Shown here piece after piece: positions 33,933-43,791 of a DNA stretch of 64,000 nt; position 1 is the first letter of the stretch; every line of letters starts with the position of its first letter. The DNA lies in the NCBI RefSeq assembly GCF_947495705.1, contig NZ_CANLZR010000007.1, forward strand, positions 62,001 through 126,000. The letters run 5' to 3'. Made by a program: the position numbers and the translations under genes. The notes below the pieces were generated by a model. It made no database searches, had not been told where the DNA came from, and saw nothing but the letters and a program-made list of their open reading frames with translations. This stretch comes from an uncultured Phycicoccus sp. (GTDB taxonomy: Bacteria > Actinomycetota > Actinomycetes > Actinomycetales > Dermatophilaceae).

Positions 33933-34102
33933 GCCTACGGGGTGAGCTGTCGGGTTCGGGCGGAGGTCGCCCGGCCGCGAGCCTGGTGGCTACGCGGCTT
34001 CACCCCGAGGAGCCGACGAGAGACGGCTCCGAGAGTGGTTCCCCCGCTCCTGCCAGCGGTTGTCGTACTTGAGGACCCGTGCAGCGGAGGCAGGACTCGG
34101 CG
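33933..34102 (-). ncRNA. ydaO/yuaA leader: c-di-AMP riboswitch
   Basis: Read on the minus strand the leader contains, in order, CGCCGAGTCCTGCC, GGCAGGAGCGGGGGAACC, GGGGTGAAGCCGCG, GGGCGACCTCCG, CGAACCCGACAGCT and CCCCGTAGGC. These are the conserved blocks of the ydaO motif, well known upstream of actinobacterial cell-wall hydrolase genes and shown to bind c-di-AMP. It ends about 15 nt before the NlpC/P60 GTG. The gap between the two secreted-protein genes (33918-34266) holds only this element and its promoter. The 5' boundary is approximate because P1 was assigned by eye. Confidence 0.9.
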
Positions 34103-34146
34103 TCCCGCTGCTGGGGCCCGACGTCCGGGGTCGGTCGGGCCCGCCC

Positions 34147-34177
34147 AACCTAACAAGAGAGAGCCGAAAGGTCACAA
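34147..34177 (-). promoter_or_regulatory. Putative promoter of the riboswitch transcript (TTGTGA ... TAGGTT)
   Basis: Minus-strand TTGTGA and TAGGTT, 19 nt apart, lie about 45 nt before the conserved leader core. The spacing is a little long; the alternative -10 TTAGGT gives 18. Confidence 0.45.
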
Positions 34178-34266
34178 ATCGGTTACAGGAACTTCTCAGG
34201 AACCCGGGGAACGCTCAGCCCCGGCCGGACGATCCCGGGCGGGGCCTGTGGCGATCGACGCGTCGG

Positions 34267-35046
34267 TCAGTAGTTGGTCGTGACGTGGACGTGGTCGTAG
34301 TGGTTCGCGGTGGCCGAGCCACGGTCCTCCATCATGCTCCAGCCCTCGCCCGGCGCCCAGTAGCGCTGCTGCCAGATGAGGTACTTGACGTTGAACTCAC
34401 CGACGTGCTGCTGGATGTAGGCGGCGATCGCGTCGCCCTGGGAGGCGCTGGCGGTCATGAAGTCGACGGCCTGACCGGTACCGTGCTCGTCGGCGCTGGC
34501 GCGCTTCCCGCCGATGGACGGGGGCCCGTACAGGGAGTCGACGGCGGAGCAGAGCCGCTGCGCGTTCGGGATGAGGCCGATGTTGCTGCACCGGGCGGTC
34601 ACCGACCCGGACCAGGACCCGGACGACGCGGCGGGGGCGGCCGCCTCGGCGGTCGCTGCGGGGGTGGGCTCGGGCTTCGGCTCGGGCTTCGGCTTGGCGA
34701 CGGCCTTGACCCCTTCGACCCCGATGGCGTCGGGCTGGGTCGGGGCCGCTCCGGCGGGTGCCGCGACGGCGGGCTCGTCGCGGGCCGTCGACCGGGACGC
34801 CGCATCGGGCGCGCCACGCTGGGCGAGGGCGAAGGACGACGTCGTCATGGAGAGCTGGGTGGTCCCGTCGGCCTCGGCGTCGGCGGACTCAGCCGGGATG
34901 GTGAGGGCGACGGCGGCGCCCCCGACGACGCTGAGGCTCGCGAGGGACTTGACAGCCCACGAGGCCCCCGCGCGGGGGAACCCGTCGGGCAGACGTCGGA
35001 CACGGCCGGGCGCACGACGGCGACCGGGCTGGCGATGAGAGGACAC
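34267..35046 (-). CDS. Secreted cell-wall-type protein with ARB_07466-like (M15-like) C-terminal domain
   Basis: 259 residues: signal region (WAVKSLASLSVVGGAAVALTIPAESADA), a linker with IGVEGVKAVAKPKPEPKPEPTP, and a C-terminal domain (about 148-259). That domain carries SADEHGTGQAVDFM and a terminal HYDHVHVTTNY. The His/Asp pattern resembles metallopeptidases of the M15 fold (D-Ala-D-Ala carboxypeptidase-like), though one ligand is uncertain. The linker is nearly the same as in the NlpC/P60 protein downstream, so the two probably share a wall-anchoring or spacing role. GTG 35046 has GGAAG about 10 nt upstream. No ydaO leader precedes it. Confidence 0.75.
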   Translation of the reverse strand: MSSHRQPGRRRAPGRVRRLPDGFPRAGASWAVKSLASLSVVGGAAVALTIPAESADAEADGTTQLSMTTSSFALAQRGAPDAASRSTARDEPAVAAPAGAAPTQPDAIGVEGVKAVAKPKPEPKPEPTPAATAEAAAPAASSGSWSGSVTARCSNIGLIPNAQRLCSAVDSLYGPPSIGGKRASADEHGTGQAVDFMTASASQGDAIAAYIQQHVGEFNVKYLIWQQRYWAPGEGWSMMEDRGSATANHYDHVHVTTNY

Positions 35047-35176
35047 AGAGAAATCACTTCCGGGGCGGGTACAACTCGCTCGGTACGCTACGTGACTCGG
35101 GCCGCGAAGTCACGTTTCGGTAACGCGCGTCGCACAGGCAGCCCTCAGATCCGCAGGTCAGGCCCCTGATGGGGGG

Positions 35177-35875
35177 TCACGCCGGGGCGACGAAGACGTG
35201 CTCGGCGATGTCGGCGGGGAGCGAGACCCCCGTCGTCTCCGCCGCACCCTCGCGGCTCACGACGATGCGGGTGCCGTCGCGCCGGACCCGGGCCGGCTGG
35301 CCCGGCATCAGTCCGGCGGAGGTGAGGAGGGAGAGCGCCTCCGAGTCGACCTGGACCGGCTCCCCGATGCGCCGCACGATGACGCTGACTCCGGCCTCGT
35401 CGGCGATGCTCTGGAGGGTGCTGAGGCCCAGCCGGAAGTCGACGACGTCGCCGACCTCGCCGAGCTCCTCGAGCCCGGGGATCGGGTTGCCGTAGGGCGA
35501 CTCCGCATGGTCGGACAGGATCGCCAGGATCTTGCGTTCGACCCGGTCGGACATGACGTGCTCCCAGCGGCACGCCTCCTCGTGGACGTACTCCCATTCG
35601 AGACCGATGACGTCGACGAGGAGCCGCTCGGCGATGCGGTGCTTGCGCATGACGCGGGTGGCGAGCCGGCGACCCTCCTCGCTCAGCTCGAGGTGCCGGT
35701 CACCCGCCACGTGCAGCAGCCCGTCGCGCTCCATGCGAGCCACCGTCTGCGACACCGTGGGCCCGGAGTGCGCCAGCCGCTCGGCGATCCGCGCGCGGAG
35801 AGGCGTGATGCCCTCCTCCTCGAGCTCGAAGATCGTGCGGAGGTACATCTCCGTGGTGTCGATGAGGTCGGTCAC
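35177..35875 (-). CDS. DtxR/IdeR-family metal-dependent transcriptional regulator
   Basis: 232 residues: winged helix (about 1-70, TEMYLRTIFELEEEGITPLRARIAERLAHSGPTVSQTVARMERDGLL), metal-binding dimerisation domain (about 71-140, with RHRIAERLLVDVIGLEW...EEACRWEHVMSD, giving the Cys, Glu and His ligands of DtxR) and a C-terminal FeoA/SH3-like domain (about 155-232). Full family length. It should repress in the presence of Fe2+ or Mn2+. GTG 35875 begins the first helix. The MFS gene ends 10 nt upstream, so they are probably co-transcribed. TTAGGCTGACCTT in that gap resembles half of a DtxR operator. Confidence 0.93.
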   Translation of the reverse strand: MTDLIDTTEMYLRTIFELEEEGITPLRARIAERLAHSGPTVSQTVARMERDGLLHVAGDRHLELSEEGRRLATRVMRKHRIAERLLVDVIGLEWEYVHEEACRWEHVMSDRVERKILAILSDHAESPYGNPIPGLEELGEVGDVVDFRLGLSTLQSIADEAGVSVIVRRIGEPVQVDSEALSLLTSAGLMPGQPARVRRDGTRIVVSREGAAETTGVSLPADIAEHVFVAPA

Positions 35876-35885
35876 GAAGGTCAGC

Positions 35886-37097
35886 CTAATCGGAGGTGAC
35901 GACGGCCGGCCCGCGTCGCCGGGGGTCGTAGTGCGGGAGCCACCGCAGCAGCCAGGCGCCACCGGCCAGGGTGAGCACGCCCACTCCGACGCTGGCCACC
36001 CCGATGGAGGCCACCGCTGCGAGCGCGGCGACGACGACCGCGGCCCCGTTGTGCCCGACGAGCGACAGCAGGCGCCACACCCCGAGGAAGGGAGCGCGCC
36101 CGGCGGCCGGGGCGGCGTCGGCGCCGAGGGTCATGACGATCCCCGACCCGAGCCCGTTGCCGACCGCCATGACGACCGCCACCGCGCCGACCGCCACGAG
36201 CGTGCTCGTCAGGGGGAGGACGAGGAGCCCTGCCCCGAGGAGGACCGTGACCGGCAGAGCGACCCAGATCCGCCCCCGCCGGTCCATGAGGGAGCCGGCC
36301 GGGTAGAAGAGGAGGACCTCGACGAACCCCGCCGCCCCGAAGACGAGCGCCGTCTCAGCGGCGGTGAGGCCGACGCTCTCGGCCCACAGCGGCACGACGA
36401 CGACCCGCGAGGACCGGGCCAGCCCGATGGCGAGCACGCCCAGGCCCACCCTGAGCAGGACCGCCCGGTGCCGCCGGACGACGTCGAGCACCCCGACCCG
36501 GGCGGCGGTGGCTCCGGGACCCCCCGGCGGAGCGTGCGCGGCCAGCTCGGGCGAGGCCCACGCGACCGCCGCCGCGAGCAGCCCGCCGGCCACCTGGACT
36601 ACGAACGCGGACTGCGGCCCCCAGACGTGGACCACGGGGGCGGCCACGAGCGGGCCGACGAAGAGCCCGATCCGGCCGACACCGCCGAGCGTCGACATCG
36701 CCCGCGCCCGCATCGACTCGGGCGCGGCGGCCGTCAGGTAGGACTGCCGGGCGAGCAGGAAGACGGCCCCGGTGGGACCGGTGAGCGCGATGGCCAGGGC
36801 GAGGATCGCGAGCGAGGGCGCGGCCAGGGCCAGTGCCGCCGCGGCGGCGTCGGCGACGCCCGCGAGGGCCAGGGCACGCCGCTCCCCGAGCCGGTCGACC
36901 AGCACTCCGGCCGGCACGGCCGACACGAGCTCGGAGACGGTGGCGATCCCCACGAACAGGGCGGCGACGGACACCGACGCGCCGAGGTCCCGGGCGCTCA
37001 GGGCGATGACGGGCAGCGTGGCACCCAGCCCGACCGACCACAGCGCGGTCGGGCCGAACGCCGGGATGGCCACCCGGCGGAGCGAGAAACTCTCCAT
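35886..37097 (-). CDS. MFS transporter, operon partner of the DtxR regulator
   Basis: 403-residue major facilitator with 12 hydrophobic helices. Motif A appears as GVLVDRLGERRALALAG after TM2 and again as GSLMDRRGRIWVALP in the second half. ATG 37097 follows an AAGAGAAG ribosome site; the longer ORF-track frame is shadow. It may export a siderophore or metal chelate given the DtxR gene 10 nt downstream, but this is inference. A pair of CTTGATRTCGA repeats lies just upstream, between it and the divergent gene at 37201. Confidence 0.85.
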   Translation of the reverse strand: MESFSLRRVAIPAFGPTALWSVGLGATLPVIALSARDLGASVSVAALFVGIATVSELVSAVPAGVLVDRLGERRALALAGVADAAAAALALAAPSLAILALAIALTGPTGAVFLLARQSYLTAAAPESMRARAMSTLGGVGRIGLFVGPLVAAPVVHVWGPQSAFVVQVAGGLLAAAVAWASPELAAHAPPGGPGATAARVGVLDVVRRHRAVLLRVGLGVLAIGLARSSRVVVVPLWAESVGLTAAETALVFGAAGFVEVLLFYPAGSLMDRRGRIWVALPVTVLLGAGLLVLPLTSTLVAVGAVAVVMAVGNGLGSGIVMTLGADAAPAAGRAPFLGVWRLLSLVGHNGAAVVVAALAAVASIGVASVGVGVLTLAGGAWLLRWLPHYDPRRRGPAVVTSD

Positions 37098-37108
37098 CGG
37101 CCACTTCT

Positions 37109-37134
37109 CTTGATGTCGAACTACTTGATATCGA
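37109..37134. promoter_or_regulatory. Tandem operator-like repeats CTTGATGTCGA / CTTGATATCGA
   Basis: Two near-identical, near-palindromic 11-mers start 15 bp apart in the divergent intergenic region. CTTGATATCGAG resembles MarR-family operators. Likely controls the MFS gene; no cognate regulator is encoded next to it. Confidence 0.45.
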
Positions 37135-37188
37135 GAGATAAGCACAGACGCGTGACGCACGCAACAACCGCGGCCCGGGTCGCGTCGG

Positions 37189-37194
37189 TAGGTT
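37189..37194 (+). promoter_or_regulatory. -10-like hexamer TAGGTT for a leaderless hotdog-like gene
   Basis: TAGGTT, 6 nt, then GTG 37201; no ribosome site. Confidence 0.45.
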
Positions 37195-37200
37195 GGCCGC

Positions 37201-37941
37201 GTGGAGTTGACCGTCCCCCACCGCTTCTGCGGGCCCCCCGAGTCCGGTAACGGCGGCTGGGTGAGCGGCGCCCTCGCCAGTCTCGCCCGCACCTCCGTCG
37301 ACCTGCCTGCCGTCAGCGTACGTCTCACATCTCCCCCGCCCCTGGGCAGGCCGCTGGACGTCGTCGTCGACCACCCCGACCCGCTGACGGGGACCGCGGT
37401 CCTGCAGCTCCTGGCCGACGACTCCCTCGTCGCCGCCGCCAGCGCCGTCCCGGCCCTCGACGGGACCACCCGGACGCCGGCCACGGTCGACGAGGCCCGG
37501 GCCGCGGAGGACCGGTACGAGGGCGACACCGACCACCCGTTCCCCACGTGCTTCTCGTGCGGTCCGCAGCGGGAGCCGGGCGATGCGCTGTGCCTGCGGC
37601 CGGGCCCGCTCGACGACGGCTCCCGTCGCTACGCGACGACGTGGACCGTCCCCGACGACGTCACCGTGCCGGTCGTGTGGGCCGCCCTCGACTGCCCGGG
37701 CGGCTGGTCCGCCGGGATCGCCGGGCGCCCGATGGTCCTCGGGACCATGGCCGCCCAGGTGTGGCGCCGGCCCGAGCCGGGCGAGACCACCGTCGTCACG
37801 GCCTGGCCGCGCGCGGCGCAGGGGCGGCGGTACTGGTCCGCGAGCACCCTGCACGACGCCGACGGTGAGCTGCTCGCTCGCGCCGAGGCCACCTGGATCG
37901 CGGTCGACCCCTCGTCCATCCGCCCCCGGAAGAGCTCGTGA
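37201..37941 (+). CDS. Hypothetical protein, hotdog/thioesterase-like
   Basis: 246 residues. N-terminal half resembles an acyl-CoA thioesterase-like hotdog strand/helix set (FCGPPESGNGGWVSGALASL...VSVRLTSPPPLGRPLDVVV). The second half has HPFPTCFSCGPQRE, a Cys pair common to this actinobacterial family, and a second hotdog-like stretch (VWAALDCPGGWSAG...ATWIAVDPS). A double-hotdog fold is plausible; catalytic residues are not certain. GTG 37201 has a leaderless-type -10. Its stop overlaps the SDR start (GTGA), so the two may act on the same acyl or alcohol substrate. Confidence 0.65.
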   Translation: MELTVPHRFCGPPESGNGGWVSGALASLARTSVDLPAVSVRLTSPPPLGRPLDVVVDHPDPLTGTAVLQLLADDSLVAAASAVPALDGTTRTPATVDEARAAEDRYEGDTDHPFPTCFSCGPQREPGDALCLRPGPLDDGSRRYATTWTVPDDVTVPVVWAALDCPGGWSAGIAGRPMVLGTMAAQVWRRPEPGETTVVTAWPRAAQGRRYWSASTLHDADGELLARAEATWIAVDPSSIRPRKSS

Positions 37942-38699
37942 CCACCGGCCCCGACGCGCGCCGCACCGCCGTCGTCACCGGCGCGAGCAGCGGCATCGGG
38001 GCCGCCACCGCACGGCTGCTGGCCGCCCAGGGCTTCCGCGTCGTGTGCGCCGCACGCCGCGCCGACCGCGTCGCGGCACTCGCCGCCGACATCGACGGGG
38101 TGGCCGTCCCGTGCGACGTCACCGACGACGGCCAGGTCGCTGCCCTGGCCGAGGCCGCGGGCCCCGTGGTGAGCGTCCTGGTCAACAACGCCGGCGGGGC
38201 CCTCGGGCTCGAGCCCGTGGCCGAGGCGGACGTCGACCTGTGGCAGCGGATGTTCGACACCAACGTCCTCGGCACCCTCAAGGTGACCAAGGCGCTGCTG
38301 CCCGCGCTCGTGGCGGCCGGCGGGCCCGGCATCATCGTCAACGTCGGGTCCATCGCCGGGCTGCTCGCGTACGAGGGCGGCGGCGGCTACACCGTCGCCA
38401 AGCACGGCGTCCACGTCATGACAGAGACCCTGCGCCTCGAGCTCTTCGACCAGCCGGTCCGGGTCACCGAGATCGCGCCGGGCATGGTGCACACCGACGA
38501 GTTCGCGCTCACCCGGTTCGGCGGCGACCGGCAGAAGGCCGACACGGTCTACGCAGGCGTCCCGGGGCCGCTGGTCGCCGACGACGTCGCGGAGGCCATC
38601 GTGTGGATGGCGACCCGCCCGGCGCACGTCAACGTCGACCTCCTCGTCCTCAAGCCGCGCGCGCAGGCGGCCCCGCACAAGGTCCACCGCACCTCCTGA
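37938..38699 (+). CDS. Short-chain dehydrogenase/reductase (SDR)
   Basis: 253-residue classical SDR. Cofactor loop VTGASSGIGAATARLL (about 12-27), CDVTDDGQVAALA, NNAGGALGLEP, catalytic Ser in NVGSIAGLLAYEG, and YTVAKHG giving the Tyr/Lys pair. The residues after the second strand (CAARRADRV) favour NADPH. It is closest in layout to the YdfG-type serine/3-hydroxy acid dehydrogenases. GTG start overlaps the upstream stop by 4 nt. A long hairpin follows. Confidence 0.9.
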   Translation: MTTGPDARRTAVVTGASSGIGAATARLLAAQGFRVVCAARRADRVAALAADIDGVAVPCDVTDDGQVAALAEAAGPVVSVLVNNAGGALGLEPVAEADVDLWQRMFDTNVLGTLKVTKALLPALVAAGGPGIIVNVGSIAGLLAYEGGGGYTVAKHGVHVMTETLRLELFDQPVRVTEIAPGMVHTDEFALTRFGGDRQKADTVYAGVPGPLVADDVAEAIVWMATRPAHVNVDLLVLKPRAQAAPHKVHRTS

Positions 38700-38724
38700 C
38701 GCCCCGGCCGCCTCCTCGTCGAAC

Positions 38725-38772
38725 GACGAGAACATGCCGTGACCCCTGCACCCCGCGCGGCATGTTCTCGTC
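38725..38772 (+). terminator. Hairpin terminator after the SDR gene
   Basis: 15-bp perfect stem GACGAGAACATGCCG/CGGCATGTTCTCGTC with an 18-nt loop, 25 nt after the SDR stop. Confidence 0.75.
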
Positions 38773-38787
38773 TGTCGACCGTGGACC

Positions 38788-38793
38788 TATCGT
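38788..38793 (+). promoter_or_regulatory. -10-like hexamer TATCGT for a leaderless HEAT-protein mRNA
   Basis: TATCGT, 6 nt, then GTG 38800; no ribosome site. Confidence 0.45.
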
Positions 38794-38799
38794 CGGGGC

Positions 38800-39330
38800 G
38801 TGGAGCCGTACCGGGAGGCACTCACCGCCGGCGGGCATACGAACTCGCTGGGCCGGGCCGGCGAGGTGCTCGCGGACGTGCAGGGCGACCGCGCGCGGCT
38901 CCCCGAGCTCTTCGCCTGCATCTCGGACCCGGACGCCTGGGTGCGGATGCGGGCGGTCGACACCTTCGAGAAGCTCGTCCGGTCCGACCCTGCCTGCGCC
39001 GGTCCCTACGTCGAGGACATCGTCACCGTCCTCACCCGCAGCGACCAGCCGTCCGTCCAGTGGCACGTCGCCCAGCTGTTCGACGTCATCGAGCTCACCG
39101 CGGCCCAGCGGGAGACGGCCGTGGCGTGGCTGACCGCCCGGGTGGCGACGACCGACGTCGACTGGATCGTCGCGACGCAGGCGATGACGACCCTCCTGGG
39201 CTTCGCCCGGCGAGGGGTCGTCGCGTCGGAGAACCTGCGGCCCCTGCTCGAGGTGCAGGCCGGGCACCGCTCGGCGGCGGTGCGGCGCAAGGCCGCCGCG
39301 TTCCTCGCCGCGCTGCCCGACGGCGGCTGA
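38800..39330 (+). CDS. HEAT-repeat-like protein
   Basis: 176 residues, all helical. At least three helix pairs with the spacing of HEAT repeats: LPELFACISDPDAWVRMRAVDTFEKLV, YVEDIVTVLTRSDQPSVQWHVAQLFDVI, and LRPLLEVQAGHRSAAVRRKAAAFLAALP. Such proteins are scaffolds and no catalytic residue is visible. Stands between the SDR terminator and convergent pdxH. Confidence 0.7.
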   Translation: MEPYREALTAGGHTNSLGRAGEVLADVQGDRARLPELFACISDPDAWVRMRAVDTFEKLVRSDPACAGPYVEDIVTVLTRSDQPSVQWHVAQLFDVIELTAAQRETAVAWLTARVATTDVDWIVATQAMTTLLGFARRGVVASENLRPLLEVQAGHRSAAVRRKAAAFLAALPDGG

Positions 39331-39368
39331 CCCGGCGCCCGCGCCCGGGCCTCGGCCGGCCGGGAGCA

Positions 39369-40046
39369 TCAGGGCTGGCGGCGGCTCAGCCCCCAGGACG
39401 TGGCGTCGTCGAGGTCGCCCTCGCCGGTCCGGGTGTAGACGAGCCGGTCGTGCAGCCGGTTCCGCCGACCGGCCCAGAGCTCGATCTCGTCGCAGACGAT
39501 GCGGAACCCACCCCAGAAGTCCGGCACCGGGACGTCCTCGACGGAGCCGTGGTCCGGGAACTCCTCCGCCCGCTGCCGGTACGCGGCCTCGAGGTCGGCG
39601 CGCGACCCGATCGGCCGCGACTGGTCCGAGGCCCACGCCGAGATCCGGGAGGCCCACGGCCGCGACCGCCAGTACTCCTCGACCTCCGCCCGGTCGAGCG
39701 CGACGGCCCGGCCGCGGAAACGCACGGCGCGGTACATGGCCGGCCAGGTGAGCCCCGCGGCGATGTGCGGGTTGACCGCCAGCTCCTGCCCCTTGGCCGA
39801 GGTGACCGCGGTGACGAACCCGGGCCCACGCTCGTCGAGGAAGCGCATGAGCACGGTGCGCACGTTGGGGCGGCCGTCGGCGTCGACCGTCGCCACCGCG
39901 GCGGCGAGCGGCTCGAAGACGTCGGACTCGGACTCGGACCGGCGGACGGCGTCGTCGACCCAGGCCCGGACCTGCGCGTACGGGGTGTCGAGGAGCTGGT
40001 CCTCGGCGAGGCCGTCACCGGTGTAGTCGACGCGTCTGGGGTCCAT
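39369..40046 (-). CDS. pdxH: Pyridoxamine 5'-phosphate oxidase
   Basis: FMN-dependent oxidation of pyridoxine or pyridoxamine 5'-phosphate to pyridoxal 5'-phosphate. 225 residues. Conserved blocks are PNVRTVLMRFLDERGPGFVT (FMN binding), RGRAVALDRAEVEEYWRSRPWASRISAWASDQSRPI, and the C-terminal substrate loop RRNRLHDRLVYTR. The end WGLSRRQP replaces the usual RLxP. TACGCT lies 6 nt before ATG 40046, suggesting a leaderless mRNA. PLP made here would serve SerC encoded 2.5 kb away. Confidence 0.95.
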   Translation of the reverse strand: MDPRRVDYTGDGLAEDQLLDTPYAQVRAWVDDAVRRSESESDVFEPLAAAVATVDADGRPNVRTVLMRFLDERGPGFVTAVTSAKGQELAVNPHIAAGLTWPAMYRAVRFRGRAVALDRAEVEEYWRSRPWASRISAWASDQSRPIGSRADLEAAYRQRAEEFPDHGSVEDVPVPDFWGGFRIVCDEIELWAGRRNRLHDRLVYTRTGEGDLDDATSWGLSRRQP

Positions 40047-40052
40047 GCCGCC

Positions 40053-40058
40053 AGCGTA
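40053..40058 (-). promoter_or_regulatory. -10-like hexamer TACGCT for leaderless pdxH
   Basis: TACGCT, 6 nt, then ATG 40046; no ribosome site. Confidence 0.45.
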
Positions 40059-40070
40059 GGCCGCCCCCCT

Positions 40071-40153
40071 CTTCCCGACCTTTCATGCTGCGGTCCGCGC
40101 GAACCGCCGTCCAGGGGCTGGTGAGGCGGACGCAGGCCTGATAAGTCGGGAAG
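40071..40153. repeat. Long imperfect inverted repeat in the pdxH/NYN divergent promoter region
   Basis: Outer arms CTTCCCGAC and GTCGGGAAG (9 bp) enclose inner arms CTGCGGTCCGC and GCGGACGCAG (one-base gap). It lies between divergent genes, so it is not a terminator for either; it covers the likely -35 region of pdxH. Confidence 0.5.
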
Positions 40154-40165
40154 CCGTCGGGGGGC

Positions 40166-40171
40166 TAGCCT
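40166..40171 (+). promoter_or_regulatory. -10-like hexamer TAGCCT for the leaderless NYN gene
   Basis: TAGCCT, 6 nt, then ATG 40178; no ribosome site. Confidence 0.45.
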
Positions 40172-40177
40172 CGCGCC

Positions 40178-41122
40178 ATGACCGATTCCGCGCGCATCGC
40201 GCTGCTCATCGACGCCGACAACGCGCGAGCCCGACGGATCGACGTCATCCTCGGCGAGCTGTCGGCCTTCGGCGAGACGAGTATCCGTCGCGCGTACGGG
40301 AACTGGACCAAGGCGGGCCTCAAGGGGTGGCAGGAGGTCCTGCACGAGAACGCCATCCGCCCGATGCAGCAGTTCGACCAGACCAAGGGCAAGAACGCGA
40401 GCGACATCGCGCTGGCCGTCGACGCCGTTGAGATCCTGCACACCCAGCGCCCGGACGCCTTCGCGATCGTCTCGTCCGACGCCGACTTCACCCCGCTCGT
40501 CATGCACCTGCGCGAGCACGGCGTCGCCGTCTACGGCTTCGGGGACGCCAAGACCCCCGGCCCGTTCCAGAGCGCGTGCACGAAGTTCCTCGTCCTCGAC
40601 CGGCTGTCGGCCGCGAGCGGCCAGACCGAGCCGGCGGCCGCCGTCGAGGACGACGCGACGAACGGCTCCGACACCGGGACCGCGCCGACGTCCGGACGCA
40701 CCCCGGCGAAGAAGGCCGGCGCGACGGGGCGGACGGCGCGCAGCGCCACCGCGCCCGCGACGACGGCCACGCCCGACGACTCCGCGACGGCGAGGAAGAC
40801 CACCGCCGCGAAGGCCACCAAAGCCGCCAAGGCGACGGCGCAGGCCGCGACCTCCCCGGCCGCCGGGCGCGCGACCCGCGCACAGCTCCGCCAGGACACC
40901 CGGCTCGTCGCGCTGCTCCGCCGCGCCGTCGACAGCGCGGCCGACGACTCGGGCTGGGCCAAGATCGGCACCGTCGGGCAGCGCATCTCGAACCAGTCGT
41001 CCTTCGACTCGCGCAACTACGGCTACGCCAAGCTGAGCCGGCTCATCGAGGCCACCGAGCTGTTCGAGATCCGCGACCCCGGCACCCCCGACATGGCGGT
41101 GCGCGACCCCCGCGCCGGCTGA
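40178..41122 (+). CDS. NYN-domain (LabA/DUF88-like) putative RNase with OST-HTH/LOTUS domain
   Basis: 314 residues. N-terminal NYN/PIN-like domain (about 1-145) with the acidic active-site set LLIDADNAR, KNASDIALAVDAVEIL and IVSSDADFTPL. A Lys/Thr/Ala-rich linker (about 160-235, like histone tails) leads to a C-terminal OST-HTH (LOTUS) domain (about 240-305, LVALLRRAVDSAADDSGWAKIGTVGQRI...YAKLSRLIEATELFEI). NYN-LOTUS proteins are believed to bind and cut RNA. Start supported by a leaderless -10. Confidence 0.88.
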   Translation: MTDSARIALLIDADNARARRIDVILGELSAFGETSIRRAYGNWTKAGLKGWQEVLHENAIRPMQQFDQTKGKNASDIALAVDAVEILHTQRPDAFAIVSSDADFTPLVMHLREHGVAVYGFGDAKTPGPFQSACTKFLVLDRLSAASGQTEPAAAVEDDATNGSDTGTAPTSGRTPAKKAGATGRTARSATAPATTATPDDSATARKTTAAKATKAAKATAQAATSPAAGRATRAQLRQDTRLVALLRRAVDSAADDSGWAKIGTVGQRISNQSSFDSRNYGYAKLSRLIEATELFEIRDPGTPDMAVRDPRAG

Positions 41123-41224
41123 GCGGGGCCGTGTCCATCCCCGCGGTCCAGGGGTGGGAGCACGGGGGCGACGACGTGCACAATGGGCCGCGCGACAACG
41201 GCGACGAGCGATAGGACACCCCGT

Positions 41225-43652
<2,428 letters not shown>

Positions 43653-43704
43653 GCAGAACGTCCGAGCGGACGGCGCGCCCACACCGGGGCGGCGCCGAGC
43701 AGGG

Positions 43705-43791
43705 TCAGCGGGCCACGGCGTAGACGACCGCGACGACGAGGAGCACGGCGAGCACCCCGAGCGTCATCCGGCGCCGGAACAGCGGGGTCAT
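43705..43791 (-). CDS. 28-residue membrane peptide coupled to the MFS gene
   Basis: MTPLFRRRMTLGVLAVLLVVAVVYAVAR: basic N-terminus and one full transmembrane helix. Its ATG overlaps the MFS stop codon (ATGA), and it ends cleanly before serC. Too short for the ORF track in its true form. It could be a small partner of the transporter; no homolog can be named. Confidence 0.5.
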   Translation of the reverse strand: MTPLFRRRMTLGVLAVLLVVAVVYAVAR

